Shown here one piece after another: positions 26,551 to 35,555 of a stretch of 64,000 bases of DNA. The DNA lies in assembly GCA_937928755.1 (NCBI GenBank), contig CALEZI010000038.1, forward strand, positions 1 through 64,000. Reading direction: 5' to 3'. Both the position numbers and the translations under genes were made by a program. Numbering within the stretch: position 1 is the first letter of the stretch; every line of letters begins with the position of its first letter. Below the pieces are notes generated by a model that was given only the letters and a program-made list of their open reading frames with translations, made no database searches and was not told the origin of the DNA. Source of the stretch: an uncultured Rhodanobacteraceae bacterium (lineage in GTDB: Bacteria; Pseudomonadota; Gammaproteobacteria; Xanthomonadales; SZUA-5).

Positions 26551-29500
26551 TCAGCGCTTGAGTATCCGTCCCAACGCCTGTGCGGCGGCATCGAAGGAGA
26601 AATGCGCCTGGATGTTGGCGAGGCCGGCATCGGAAAGCTTCAGCCACAGGTCGGGGTCGCGGTACAGGCGCACGATCTCGTCGGCGAACTGCGCCGGCTC
26701 GCTGGCGACCAGTGCCTCGGTCCCGGCCTCGATCTCCATGCCCTCGACCGCGATCGGCGTCGCCACCACCGGCTGTCCGTAGGCCATGCTCTGATTGACC
26801 TTGCCCTTGACGCCGGCGCCGTAGCGCAACGGCGCGACGGCGACGCGGCAGCCATCGAGGAAGGGATGGATGTCCTCGACGAAGCCGTGCACTTCGATGC
26901 CGTTGCCGGCCAGCGCCTCGACGGCAGGCGTGATCTTGCTGCCGACGATGTGGAACGTGAGTTCGGGGATCTGCGCGCGCACGCGTGGCCAGATCTCGGC
27001 GGCGAACCAGACCACGGCGTCGATGTTGGGCTGGTGCTGGAAACCACCGACGAACCAGATGTCCTTGCGCTGGGCGTAGTCGCGTCGACGGCCGGCGACT
27101 TCGTGGATGTTCGACAGCACTTCGACGCGGCGTCCGGGCGCCTCGCGTGCCAGCAGTTCCCGTTCGACCGGGCTGACCACCAGGGTGACATCGCAGCGCG
27201 CGATCAGGTCGAGTTCGGTGGCGCGGGTGGCTTCAGCCTGGCGCGCCATCGCCTCACTGGCCTCGATGGCCGCGGCGCGCTGCTCGCGCAGATAGTGCAG
27301 GTCCACGGTATCGAACAGCAGCAACGCCTGCGGCGCATGTTCGCGCGCCAGGTCGACGTAATGCCGAGCCACGTAATGGCGGCTGAGCATGATCGCGTCG
27401 AACTGGCGACCGCGTTCGCGGAAAAAACCGACCGGATCGGACAGCCACGGATGGAACTGGACTTCCACGCCGAGCGCGCGCAACTCGTCGGTGTAGCGCG
27501 GAATGTAGGCGCGATTGTCGGCAAAGAAGGTGCACTGCCAACCGAGCGCGCGCAGCACGCGGATCAGGTTCAGGTAACGCACCGATCCCGAGTCCTGATC
27601 CGGCGTCGGCGTGGTCGCATCGATCAAGAGGATACGGCCCTTGGCGCGGTGCGTGGCCGCGCGCCAGATGCCGGCGTGGTCCGTGGGCGCCGGCTGCTGC
27701 TTCAGTGCGTTTTTCCAGCGCGCCAGGAATTTCTGCTGGTTGATCACCTGAAAACGTTTGGTGCCGCTGGCGGTATCGGTGCCGCTGGTGATGCCTTCGA
27801 AATGCACCACCTTCGAGGCCGGCTGGTAGATCACGCGCAGGCCGGCGTCGCGCACCTTGAAGGCGAGGTCCGTGTCTTCGTAATAGGCGGGTGTGTACAG
27901 TCTGTCGAAGCCACCAAAACGATCGAACAGCGCCTTCTCGATCAGGATCGCCGCACCCGAGCAGTAGTCGGCCTCTCGCGGGTAGTCGTAACGCGGGTCG
28001 TCCGGATGATCGAAGCGACCGTAGTTCCAGCCCGAGCCATCGTTGAAGACGATGCCGCCGGCTTCCTGCAGGCGGCCGTCCGGGTAGATCAGCCTGGAAC
28101 CGACCAGGCCGACGCGCTCGAACTGATCGAAGGTGGCCAGCAACGGTTCCAGCCAGCCCGGCTGCACGGCGGTGTCGTTGTTGAGGAAGCACAGGTACTT
28201 GCCCTGCGCCAACGCCGCGCCTGCATTGCAGGCGCCGATGAAGCCCAGGTTCTGCGGGTTCTTGTGGAAACGCACGCCGCCGATGCGTGGTATCTCGTCG
28301 GCGGTCGCATCGCTGCTGCCGTCGTCGACGACGATCACCTCGAACGCGGCGGAGCCGGCAGTATCGGCCAGCGCCTGCAGGCAATTGCGCGTGTGGTGCA
28401 ACTGGTTGTAGACCGGCACGATGATCGAAACCCGCGGCGTCGTGCTGGTCGGCACGTTGAACGGCTGGTAGTCGGACGATGGCGTCGGATGCTCGATCTG
28501 CAGCGTTGCTGGCGCTTGCTGGCCCTGGTCGCGCAACTCCTGGCGGGCGCGCGACAAGGTGCCCTTGACGCCGCGGCGCGACAGGCTGCCACGCACCCGG
28601 CCGAGCAGACTCGCCAGCCGCGACGCGCGAAACCGCAGCGACGCGCGCGCGCGCTTGAGCAACTGGCCGACCACTCGCAACGGCACGGTGATACGCCAAC
28701 TGGTGCTCTGCAACATCTCGCTGCGATGTTCGGCGAGCACATCACGCTCGCGCCGCAGCGTGGCCATGGCCTGGCGCAAGGACTCGCGTTCGGCGGCAAT
28801 CAGTTCGCGCTCGGCCTCAAGGTCGGCGCGCGCCTGGGCGAGCTGATCGTTGGCGACTGCCAGAGCGTCGCGTTCTTCGCCGACGCGGTCGAGCGCGCGA
28901 CTGAGCGCGTCGATTCTCTGATTCTGTGCATCCTGCACGATGCGGGCTTCGTCCATGGTCTTCTTCAGTTGCGTCTCAAGCAGCGACAGTTGGCCTTCCA
29001 GTGCCTGCCGGCGGGATTGTTCATCGGCGACCGTCTGCTCGAAGACCGCTTCGCGTTCGCCCATCCAATGCCGTGCGCGCTCCAGTTCCTTCTCCAGGTC
29101 GCGTGCCCAGCGCGTGCGTTCGCCGAGTTGCCGGCTGAGATCGAAGCCCCAATCGGCGCGACGCCCAAGTTCCGCTTGTTGCTGCTGCAGTTGTGATTGT
29201 GCCGCGGCCAATTGCAGTTCGTGATCGGTCAATGCGTCGGCCAGCTCGGCGCGCTCGAAGTCGTCAACGGTGGCCAGCGTCAGCGCATAGCGCAAGGGCG
29301 CCCGCGAACCGACCGGCAACAGCGGAGCATAGTCGCTGAGCATCTGCGCCAACGTCCGCTGCGGACGCCGCAGCAATTCCTCACGAATGCGCTGCAGGCG
29401 CGAGCGATCCCGGTCGAGTCCGGCGATCAGCCTGACGACACTGGCCGCATCCGCATCCACCAGAAAGCCGTCGACGCCGTCCTCGATGCGTTCCGCGTAA

Positions 29501-31143
29501 GCACCCAGGCGGGTGGCGATGGGCGGTATCGCCAATTGCCAGAGTTCGCTCAAGGTGTACGAAAACGTCTCCGAGACCGTGCTCGGCAGCAGCGCAGCGT
29601 GCGGGCGGATGCGCGCCAGCGCTGCGGGCAGTTGCGCGTGCTCGTAGTCGAGCAGGATGTGCACGCCACTGGCCCCGAACAACGCTTCAGCCGCCTTGCC
29701 GGCACCGACCAGGTACAAATCGCAGTAGCTGGTGAGCGCCGGAAGCAATTGGCGCAACAGGGTCAGACCTTTGGCGCCATTGATGCGACCGAGTACCAGC
29801 AGTCGCAGTTTGCCGCTGGCGAGTCCTGGATCCGGCAGCGGCGGCGCACCATCGGCCCGCGGCCAGCCGGCGCTGCCGTGGGCGACCCGGCGCTGCTGCA
29901 GGGACTTGAGGTCGGGTGCCAGGCGCGCGAGGTTGCGCAGGGTCGAGTCACTCGGGGCGACGATTTCGGAGCCAGCGTGTTTGAGTTCGGCGCATGTTGT
30001 TGCGGCCAGCGTCGACCACCAGTAGGGATCGATTTCGGCAAACGGGCCGGCGCTCGGGCCAGCCAGGTCGTGCGTCAGTTCGGCAAAGTCCCAACGTGCA
30101 TCGGCCGCACCAAAATCACGATGCAGCGCCGGCCAGAACGGAAAGTAATCGTGCGCGATCCAGCGCAGCGGCAGTCCACAGCGCAGCACATCCAGGGCAT
30201 GTCCGATCAGGGATGACACCCAGACCTGTTCGACGCAGTGCGCTTCGATCAGCGTTGCCAGTACCTGCGCATACCCGGCATGCCGGTCGACCACCGCGCC
30301 GATCGGCGGCGACAGCAGCCAACGACCCAGCAACGGTCCGCCACGCGCATCGCCCAATTCCAGGTACTCGCCATGCTGGCGTCGGCCTGGATTGCCGACC
30401 GCACGCAGCAACAAGTGATGGCGCTGGTGATCGCTGCCGGCGAGGTCGCGCACGAAGCGCTCGGCGCCGCCGCCCCAGCCATGCAGGATATGCAGCACCA
30501 CGGGCCGGGTATCGCGTCCGGTCTGCGGCCAGGATGCCGCGGGTTGCAGACCGGCGCGCAGCAGGGCGCGCCGCACCGAGGCCAGCGCATGGGCCGGCTC
30601 TCGTTCACGCCGGTCGGCAGGCGTGCTCAGTCCGCGTACCGGTTCGCTTGGCACATGCGCGTAGAGGTGATCCGTCACTGCCAGCGGCGCGTCGAGCGCT
30701 GCGCTGCTGGCGAGCAGCAGCAGCATCGGGTCGGTCGCAGAAACACTGAGCAGTTGCCGGCGCGAAAGCGCATGCAGGGCGTGATCGATCGCTGCCGGAT
30801 CGCTGCCATCGAGTTCCTTGTCGGCTGCGGCGGGCGTCAGCTGAGTGTCGGCATTGGTGCAACAGGTCACCGCGCCCGGGGCAGCGAGACCGGCCTTGAG
30901 CAGGCGCTGCAGGGCATCTTCGGCCAGCCACAGGTCGCCGCGACGGATGCGCAGCAGGTTCGCGTCGGGAAACTCGCGCCGCAACTCGGTGAGGTCGGCA
31001 TGCCAGTCGCTGCCGACCGGCCGCGTGCGAACCTCGGCCGCGCTCAGTCGGGCGACCGCTGCCGTCAGCGTTTCGCTGCAGGCGTCGGTGGGCAGCAACA
31101 CGAGGGCCGTGGGCGCCTGGTTCGGAATCGCGTGATCGGACAT
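26551..31143 (-). CDS. Giant multidomain glycosyltransferase (GT4 - coiled coil - GT2 - GT4)
   Basis: 1530 residues. Residues about 215-600 form a GT4-like domain (VLHILHGWGGGAERFVRDL; LLVLGRINGAKGLTLL; TVSETFSYTLSELW). Residues about 635-810 are a long Glu/Arg/Gln-rich coiled coil ending with LQSTSWRITVPLRVVGQLLK, typical of polysaccharide glycosyltransferases. Residues 904-1130 are a GT2 domain (VSIIVPVYNQ, VVDDGSSDAT, CFLNNDT, AYYEDTDLAFKV). Residues 1168-1530 are a second GT4 domain (DQDSGSVRYLNLIRVLRALG; WFVGGFQHQPNIDAV; GAGVKGKVNQSMAYG). Residues 1-200 look like a divergent glycosyltransferase fold. It probably assembles several linkages of an O-antigen or exopolysaccharide; the sugars are unknown. 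The convergent antisense frame of 894 residues is a shadow. Confidence 0.85.
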   Translation of the reverse strand: MSDHAIPNQAPTALVLLPTDACSETLTAAVARLSAAEVRTRPVGSDWHADLTELRREFPDANLLRIRRGDLWLAEDALQRLLKAGLAAPGAVTCCTNADTQLTPAAADKELDGSDPAAIDHALHALSRRQLLSVSATDPMLLLLASSAALDAPLAVTDHLYAHVPSEPVRGLSTPADRREREPAHALASVRRALLRAGLQPAASWPQTGRDTRPVVLHILHGWGGGAERFVRDLAGSDHQRHHLLLRAVGNPGRRQHGEYLELGDARGGPLLGRWLLSPPIGAVVDRHAGYAQVLATLIEAHCVEQVWVSSLIGHALDVLRCGLPLRWIAHDYFPFWPALHRDFGAADARWDFAELTHDLAGPSAGPFAEIDPYWWSTLAATTCAELKHAGSEIVAPSDSTLRNLARLAPDLKSLQQRRVAHGSAGWPRADGAPPLPDPGLASGKLRLLVLGRINGAKGLTLLRQLLPALTSYCDLYLVGAGKAAEALFGASGVHILLDYEHAQLPAALARIRPHAALLPSTVSETFSYTLSELWQLAIPPIATRLGAYAERIEDGVDGFLVDADAASVVRLIAGLDRDRSRLQRIREELLRRPQRTLAQMLSDYAPLLPVGSRAPLRYALTLATVDDFERAELADALTDHELQLAAAQSQLQQQQAELGRRADWGFDLSRQLGERTRWARDLEKELERARHWMGEREAVFEQTVADEQSRRQALEGQLSLLETQLKKTMDEARIVQDAQNQRIDALSRALDRVGEERDALAVANDQLAQARADLEAERELIAAERESLRQAMATLRRERDVLAEHRSEMLQSTSWRITVPLRVVGQLLKRARASLRFRASRLASLLGRVRGSLSRRGVKGTLSRARQELRDQGQQAPATLQIEHPTPSSDYQPFNVPTSTTPRVSIIVPVYNQLHHTRNCLQALADTAGSAAFEVIVVDDGSSDATADEIPRIGGVRFHKNPQNLGFIGACNAGAALAQGKYLCFLNNDTAVQPGWLEPLLATFDQFERVGLVGSRLIYPDGRLQEAGGIVFNDGSGWNYGRFDHPDDPRYDYPREADYCSGAAILIEKALFDRFGGFDRLYTPAYYEDTDLAFKVRDAGLRVIYQPASKVVHFEGITSGTDTASGTKRFQVINQQKFLARWKNALKQQPAPTDHAGIWRAATHRAKGRILLIDATTPTPDQDSGSVRYLNLIRVLRALGWQCTFFADNRAYIPRYTDELRALGVEVQFHPWLSDPVGFFRERGRQFDAIMLSRHYVARHYVDLAREHAPQALLLFDTVDLHYLREQRAAAIEASEAMARQAEATRATELDLIARCDVTLVVSPVERELLAREAPGRRVEVLSNIHEVAGRRRDYAQRKDIWFVGGFQHQPNIDAVVWFAAEIWPRVRAQIPELTFHIVGSKITPAVEALAGNGIEVHGFVEDIHPFLDGCRVAVAPLRYGAGVKGKVNQSMAYGQPVVATPIAVEGMEIEAGTEALVASEPAQFADEIVRLYRDPDLWLKLSDAGLANIQAHFSFDAAAQALGRILKR

Positions 31144-31345
31144 CCGCTCTGGGTCGGGAACTGAGGGGGCCTGCGTCGACGCAGCGGGCCCTGCTCGGGG
31201 CGCGGATTATCGGTCAGCGCATCCGCCGTTGGGAACCTCCGCGAGTCGATGCCTGCACCGCTGTCGACCGCGGACCCCGCCTGCCCGCCAATCGCCCGCA
31301 TCCGGCAGGCTGCGGTTGGCCTTCGCGCCTTTATGCTCGGCGCCC

Positions 31346-33556
31346 ATGGTGAAATGGTTGTGGCGACTCTTCTGGTTGGGACTCGGCTTCGCCCTCGGCG
31401 CGGCGGGGCCGGTGATCGTTTACCTCAACCGCGTGGTCGATTCGCGTTTCGATCTGGGGCAGCAACCCGTGGCCAGCCGCGTTTATGCGCGGCCGTTGCT
31501 GCTGGCGCCGGGCTTGCGCATCAGCGCCGATCTGCTGCAAATCGAATTGTCCGAGGCGCGCTATCGCAGCGATGTCACCGCATCGTCGCCCGGCAGTTAC
31601 CGCAGAGACGGTCAACGCTTCGAAATCCATACACGTGAATTCCGCTTCGGCGACGCGCTCGAGCGCGCCGAGCGCGTCGAAGTGCTGCTCGAAGGGGGCA
31701 AGGTCAAACGTCTGATGCGTTTGTCCGATCGCAAGGCGTTGGCGCAAAAGCGCCTCGATCCCGCGCGTATTGCCACCATCCTGCCGACCGACGACACCGA
31801 ACGCCTGCCGCTGCCGATCGCGCAGATGCCGGCACTCCTGGTGGCCGGGATCCAGTCAGTCGAGGACCGCAACTTCAAGGACCACCCAGGCATCGATGTG
31901 TGGGGCATCGCGCGCGCGATGTGGGCCAACGTCAAGGCCCGGCGCTGGGTGCAGGGCGGCTCGACCATCACCCAGCAATTGGTCAAGAACACCATGTTGA
32001 GCAATGCGCGCGTGTTCCGGCGCAAGGGTTTCGAGATCGGGCTGGCGCTGATCATCGATGCGCGTTTCGACAAGCGCACCATCCTCGAGTCGTACTTGAA
32101 CCGCGCCTACATCGGCCAGAACGGCGCACTCGCGGTGCACGGTTTCGGTGCCGGCGCCGAGTTCTATTTCGGTCGTTCGCTGGAGTCGCTCGATCCGGCC
32201 GAAATCGCGCTGTTGATCGGGCTGGTCAAGGGGCCGTCGTTTTATGACCCGCGGCGCAATCCGGAGCGCGCGATCGGTCGTCGGCGCATCGTGCTGGGGC
32301 AGATGCTGGAGACCGGCCTGCTCAGTCAGGCGGTGTACGAAGAGGCGCTCAAGGCGCCGCTGGCTGTGGTGCCGCGTCCGCCATCGCGGGTGCGCTATCC
32401 GGCCTTCGTCGAACTGGTGCGCGAACAGATCCGCCGCGAATACGACGAGGCGCGGCTGCAGAGCGAGGGCCTGTCGATCCTGACGACGCTCGATCCCGGC
32501 GCCCAGGCACTGGCCGAGGCGGCGTTGACCAAGACGCTGGCCAGTGTCGACAGCGAAAAGGTGGTGCAAGGCGCGGTGGTGTTGACCAACGCCCGCGACG
32601 GCGAACTGCTCGCCCTGATCGGTGGCCGCGATCCGCGTGCCACCGGCTTCAACCGCGCGCTGGCGGCGCGGCGACCGGTCGGCTCGCTGCTGAAGCCCTT
32701 CGTTTACCTGCTGGCGTTGTCGCAACCGGCGCGTTACAGCCTGGCGAGCCTGATCTCGGACGACCCGATCGCGCTGAAATTGCCGACCGGCAAGACCTGG
32801 TCGCCAAAGAACTACGATCGCAAGAGTCACGGCACGGTGCCGCTGGTGGATGCACTCGCGCGTTCCTACAACCTGGCCACCGCGCGCGTCGGACTCGACA
32901 TCGGCGTCAAGTCGCTGGCACGACTGATCGACAACCTCGGCGTGAACGCGCCGAGCGATCCGCAGCCGTCGCTGATCCTCGGTTCGGTCGACTTGAGCCC
33001 GCTGGAAATGGCGCAGTTGTATCAGGCACTGGCCAGCGGCGGCCAGGTGGTGCCGATCTCCGCAGTGCGCGAGGTGCTCGACGACGAAGGCCGCGCGTTG
33101 ACCCGCTTCCCGCGACCCGGCGGCAATGCCAGTGGCGCCGACGTGGTCAAGCTGGTCACCGTGGCGCTCAACGAGACCACGCTGTCCGGCACCGCCAGCA
33201 GCCTCACCGGCGGCAGCGGCATCCGCCTCGATTCGGCCGGCAAGACCGGCACCTCGGACGATTCGCGCGACAGTTGGTACGCCGGCTACACCGGCGAACA
33301 CCTGGGCGTGGTCTGGCTCGGCCGCGACGACAACCAGCCGACCAAGCTGACCGGCGCCAGCGGCGCGCTGAAGGTATGGACCGCGTTGTTCCGCCAGTTG
33401 CCGAGCGCCGACCTGCGCCTCGAATTCAGCGAAGCCGTGCGCTGGATTCCCTTCGATACCGGCGACAACTGCCAGCGCATCCGCTTCTACCCGGTGCTGC
33501 CGCCGTACGCCACCGACAACTCGCGCTCATGCATGGAGCAGTTGACGGTGCCGTGA
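31346..33556 (+). CDS. mrcB: Penicillin-binding protein 1B (bifunctional class A PBP)
   Basis: A 736-residue peptidoglycan polymerase and crosslinker in the inner membrane. It has one N-terminal membrane anchor (residues 4-27), a UB2H-like region (about 60-140), then the GT51 transglycosylase domain with catalytic Glu173 in SVEDRNFKDHPGID and GGSTITQQLVKN. The transpeptidase domain carries the active-site Ser447 in SLLK, SYN at 507-509 and KTG at 633-635. The start at 31346 (MVKWLWRLFW) sits next to the anchor; the longer frame to 31229 is non-coding. It is divergent from the giant glycosyltransferase gene. Confidence 0.93.
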   Translation: MVKWLWRLFWLGLGFALGAAGPVIVYLNRVVDSRFDLGQQPVASRVYARPLLLAPGLRISADLLQIELSEARYRSDVTASSPGSYRRDGQRFEIHTREFRFGDALERAERVEVLLEGGKVKRLMRLSDRKALAQKRLDPARIATILPTDDTERLPLPIAQMPALLVAGIQSVEDRNFKDHPGIDVWGIARAMWANVKARRWVQGGSTITQQLVKNTMLSNARVFRRKGFEIGLALIIDARFDKRTILESYLNRAYIGQNGALAVHGFGAGAEFYFGRSLESLDPAEIALLIGLVKGPSFYDPRRNPERAIGRRRIVLGQMLETGLLSQAVYEEALKAPLAVVPRPPSRVRYPAFVELVREQIRREYDEARLQSEGLSILTTLDPGAQALAEAALTKTLASVDSEKVVQGAVVLTNARDGELLALIGGRDPRATGFNRALAARRPVGSLLKPFVYLLALSQPARYSLASLISDDPIALKLPTGKTWSPKNYDRKSHGTVPLVDALARSYNLATARVGLDIGVKSLARLIDNLGVNAPSDPQPSLILGSVDLSPLEMAQLYQALASGGQVVPISAVREVLDDEGRALTRFPRPGGNASGADVVKLVTVALNETTLSGTASSLTGGSGIRLDSAGKTGTSDDSRDSWYAGYTGEHLGVVWLGRDDNQPTKLTGASGALKVWTALFRQLPSADLRLEFSEAVRWIPFDTGDNCQRIRFYPVLPPYATDNSRSCMEQLTVP

Positions 33557-33625
33557 GTCCTCGAATGTCGGGGCGACATGCCCGTCGCTCACGGCGGAAA
33601 TTCCGCAAGTCGTTGATAAGCGACA

Positions 33626-33746
33626 TTGTCCGCAAAGGACGCAAAGAAGAGCGGAAGGGAGCGGCAGTCGCATTGTCAGGCGGCGCTCGCGCCGTCCTGA
33701 TTCAGTCTTTGCTCCCTTTGCGTTCTTTGCGTCCTTTGCGGACAAA
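33626..33746. repeat. GTCCGCAAAGG-family inverted repeat (R2), copy 6
   Basis: Arms TTGTCCGCAAAGGACGCAAA and TTTGCGTCCTTTGCGGACAA surround a short GC-rich centre that holds its own hairpin (GGCGGCGCTCGCGCCGTCC). It accounts for most of the 306-bp gap 33557-33862; the remainder is probably the promoter of the ATPase gene. Confidence 0.85.
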
Positions 33747-33862
33747 AACAGGCAGCAGAACGACCGCCGAGTTCGATATGCAAGGGCAATCTGCGAAGGC
33801 GCGAATCACCTGCGCGGGATTTTCCTCTAACCTTCGTCCATCTCTCGACTGGGCACTACCCC

Positions 33863-35449
33863 ATGACCACGTCCGGCCAGATCCACATCGCCCGCGGTAC
33901 GCGCGATCTTTGCGTGCAGACCCGCTACGCCAACCGCCACGGCTTGATCGCCGGCGCCACCGGCACCGGCAAGAGCGTGTCATTGATGCTGCTCGCGGAA
34001 GAATTCTCGAAGGCCGGCGTGCCGGTATTCCTTGCAGACGTCAAGGGCGACCTCGCCGGCCTGTCGCAGCCGGCGGTGCTCGGCGACAAGCTGCGCAACC
34101 GGCTGAAGCTGCTCGGCATCGAACACTCGTGGAAGCCGGGCGCCAATCCGGTGGTGTTCTGGGACATCTACGGCAAGAACGGCCACCCGCTGCGCACCAC
34201 GATCTCCGAGATGGGGCCGATCCTGCTGGCGCGGCTGATGGAACTCAACGAGGTCCAGTCCGGCGTGCTCAACGTGGTCTTCCGTGTCGCCGATGAGGAA
34301 GGGCTGCTGCTTATCGACTTGCCGGATTTGCGCGCGATGCTCAATTACGTGTCGGAGAACGCCAAGGCGATCTCGGCTGAGTACGGCCTCGTGTCGAGCA
34401 CCTCGATCGCCGCCGTGCAGCGTGCGCTGCTCGGCCTCGAAGACGTCGGCGCGCGCGAGTTCTTCGGCGAGCCGGCGTTCCAGTTGCAGGATTTCTTCGG
34501 CATCGATCCGAACGGGCGTGGCGTGATCAACATCATGAGCGCCGAGCAGTTGATCATGAAGCCGAAGCTGTATTCGAGTTTCCTGCTGTGGCTGCTGTCG
34601 GAGCTCTTCGAGCAGTTGCCGGAAGTCGGCGATCTGGACAAGCCACGCCTGGTGTTCTTCTTCGACGAAGCGCACCTGCTGTTCGATGATGCGCCGCCGT
34701 CGTTGATCCAGCGCGTCGAGCAGGTGGTGCGGCTGATCCGCTCCAAGGGCGTCGGCGTCTATTTCTGCAGCCAGAACCCGGATGACGTTCCCGGCGACAT
34801 CCTCGGCCAGCTCGGCCACCGCATCCAGCACGCGTTGCGCGCGTTCACGCCGCGCGACCAGAAGGCGGTGAAGACCGCGGCCGAGACCTTTGTCGCCAAC
34901 CCGGGCCTGGATGTGGTCAAAGCCATCACCGAACTCAACGTCGGTGAGGCGCTGGCGTCGTTTCTGGAAGAGGGTGGTCGCCCGGCGATGGTCGAGCGCG
35001 CGTGGATCCTGACGCCCGGTTGCCGCATCGGCGCGATCACACCGGAAGAGCGCGCCGCGGTGCGCGCCGCGGGACCGATCGGCCACAAGTACGACGAAGC
35101 GATCGATCGCGAGTCCGCCTACGAAATCCTCAAGCAGCGCGCCGAGCCTCAGCCTGAAGCAACCGCTGACGCCGGCACGCAACCCGCTGGCGGCGGCTGG
35201 AGTTTGAACTGGCCGTGGAGCAAGCCGCAGGCGCCGGCACCCGCGCCACCACCGGTCCCGACGCCGCGACCGCGCGCCACGACGACACGTTCCGCGCCAG
35301 CGCCCAAACCACGCCAGCCAGCCGCACCGCGCGCGAGCAATCGCCAGGGCGTCGGCGAGGCCTTCGCCAAATCAGTGGCGCGCACCGTCGGCAACCAGCT
35401 CGGTCGGCAATTGCTGCGCGGCATCCTCGGGGCGATCACGCGCAAGTGA
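33863..35449 (+). CDS. DUF853/HerA-like P-loop ATPase (YjgR family)
   Basis: A 528-residue protein with Walker A GATGTGKS (residues 31-38), Walker B LVFFFDEAHLLF and a RecA/FtsK-HerA core (ADVKGDLAGLSQP, RSKGVGVYFCSQNPDDVPGD). This is the DUF853/YjgR family, related to HerA-type DNA translocases. Its cellular role is not established. Residues ~430-490 form a Pro/Ala/Arg-rich tail, and a helical C-terminal segment (GVGEAFAKSVARTVGNQLGR) follows. It stands alone, with a strong hairpin right behind its stop. Confidence 0.85.
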   Translation: MTTSGQIHIARGTRDLCVQTRYANRHGLIAGATGTGKSVSLMLLAEEFSKAGVPVFLADVKGDLAGLSQPAVLGDKLRNRLKLLGIEHSWKPGANPVVFWDIYGKNGHPLRTTISEMGPILLARLMELNEVQSGVLNVVFRVADEEGLLLIDLPDLRAMLNYVSENAKAISAEYGLVSSTSIAAVQRALLGLEDVGAREFFGEPAFQLQDFFGIDPNGRGVINIMSAEQLIMKPKLYSSFLLWLLSELFEQLPEVGDLDKPRLVFFFDEAHLLFDDAPPSLIQRVEQVVRLIRSKGVGVYFCSQNPDDVPGDILGQLGHRIQHALRAFTPRDQKAVKTAAETFVANPGLDVVKAITELNVGEALASFLEEGGRPAMVERAWILTPGCRIGAITPEERAAVRAAGPIGHKYDEAIDRESAYEILKQRAEPQPEATADAGTQPAGGGWSLNWPWSKPQAPAPAPPPVPTPRPRATTTRSAPAPKPRQPAAPRASNRQGVGEAFAKSVARTVGNQLGRQLLRGILGAITRK

Positions 35450-35450
35450 A

Positions 35451-35515
35451 TGTGGGAGCGACCTTGCGTCGCGAGCTTTGGCAGCAGGAGCTCGCGACGC
35501 AAGGTCGCTCCCACA
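35451..35515. repeat. REP-like perfect hairpin (family R4)
   Basis: Arms of 27 bp (35451-35477 and 35489-35515), TGTGGGAGCGACCTTGCGTC... and its exact complement, with an 11-nt loop. It lies between convergent genes and could act as a bidirectional terminator. It resembles the GTGGGAGCG REP sequences common in Pseudomonas/Xanthomonas relatives. Confidence 0.9.
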
Positions 35516-35555
35516 GTTCCGCCGGACCCGGTGGGGCGGGCCGCGCCCCACGACG

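Noticed and set aside
26512..29196. An 894-residue plus-strand frame opposite the giant glycosyltransferase.
   Set aside because: It lies entirely antisense to clear GT2/GT4 motifs on the minus strand and shows no recognisable domain.
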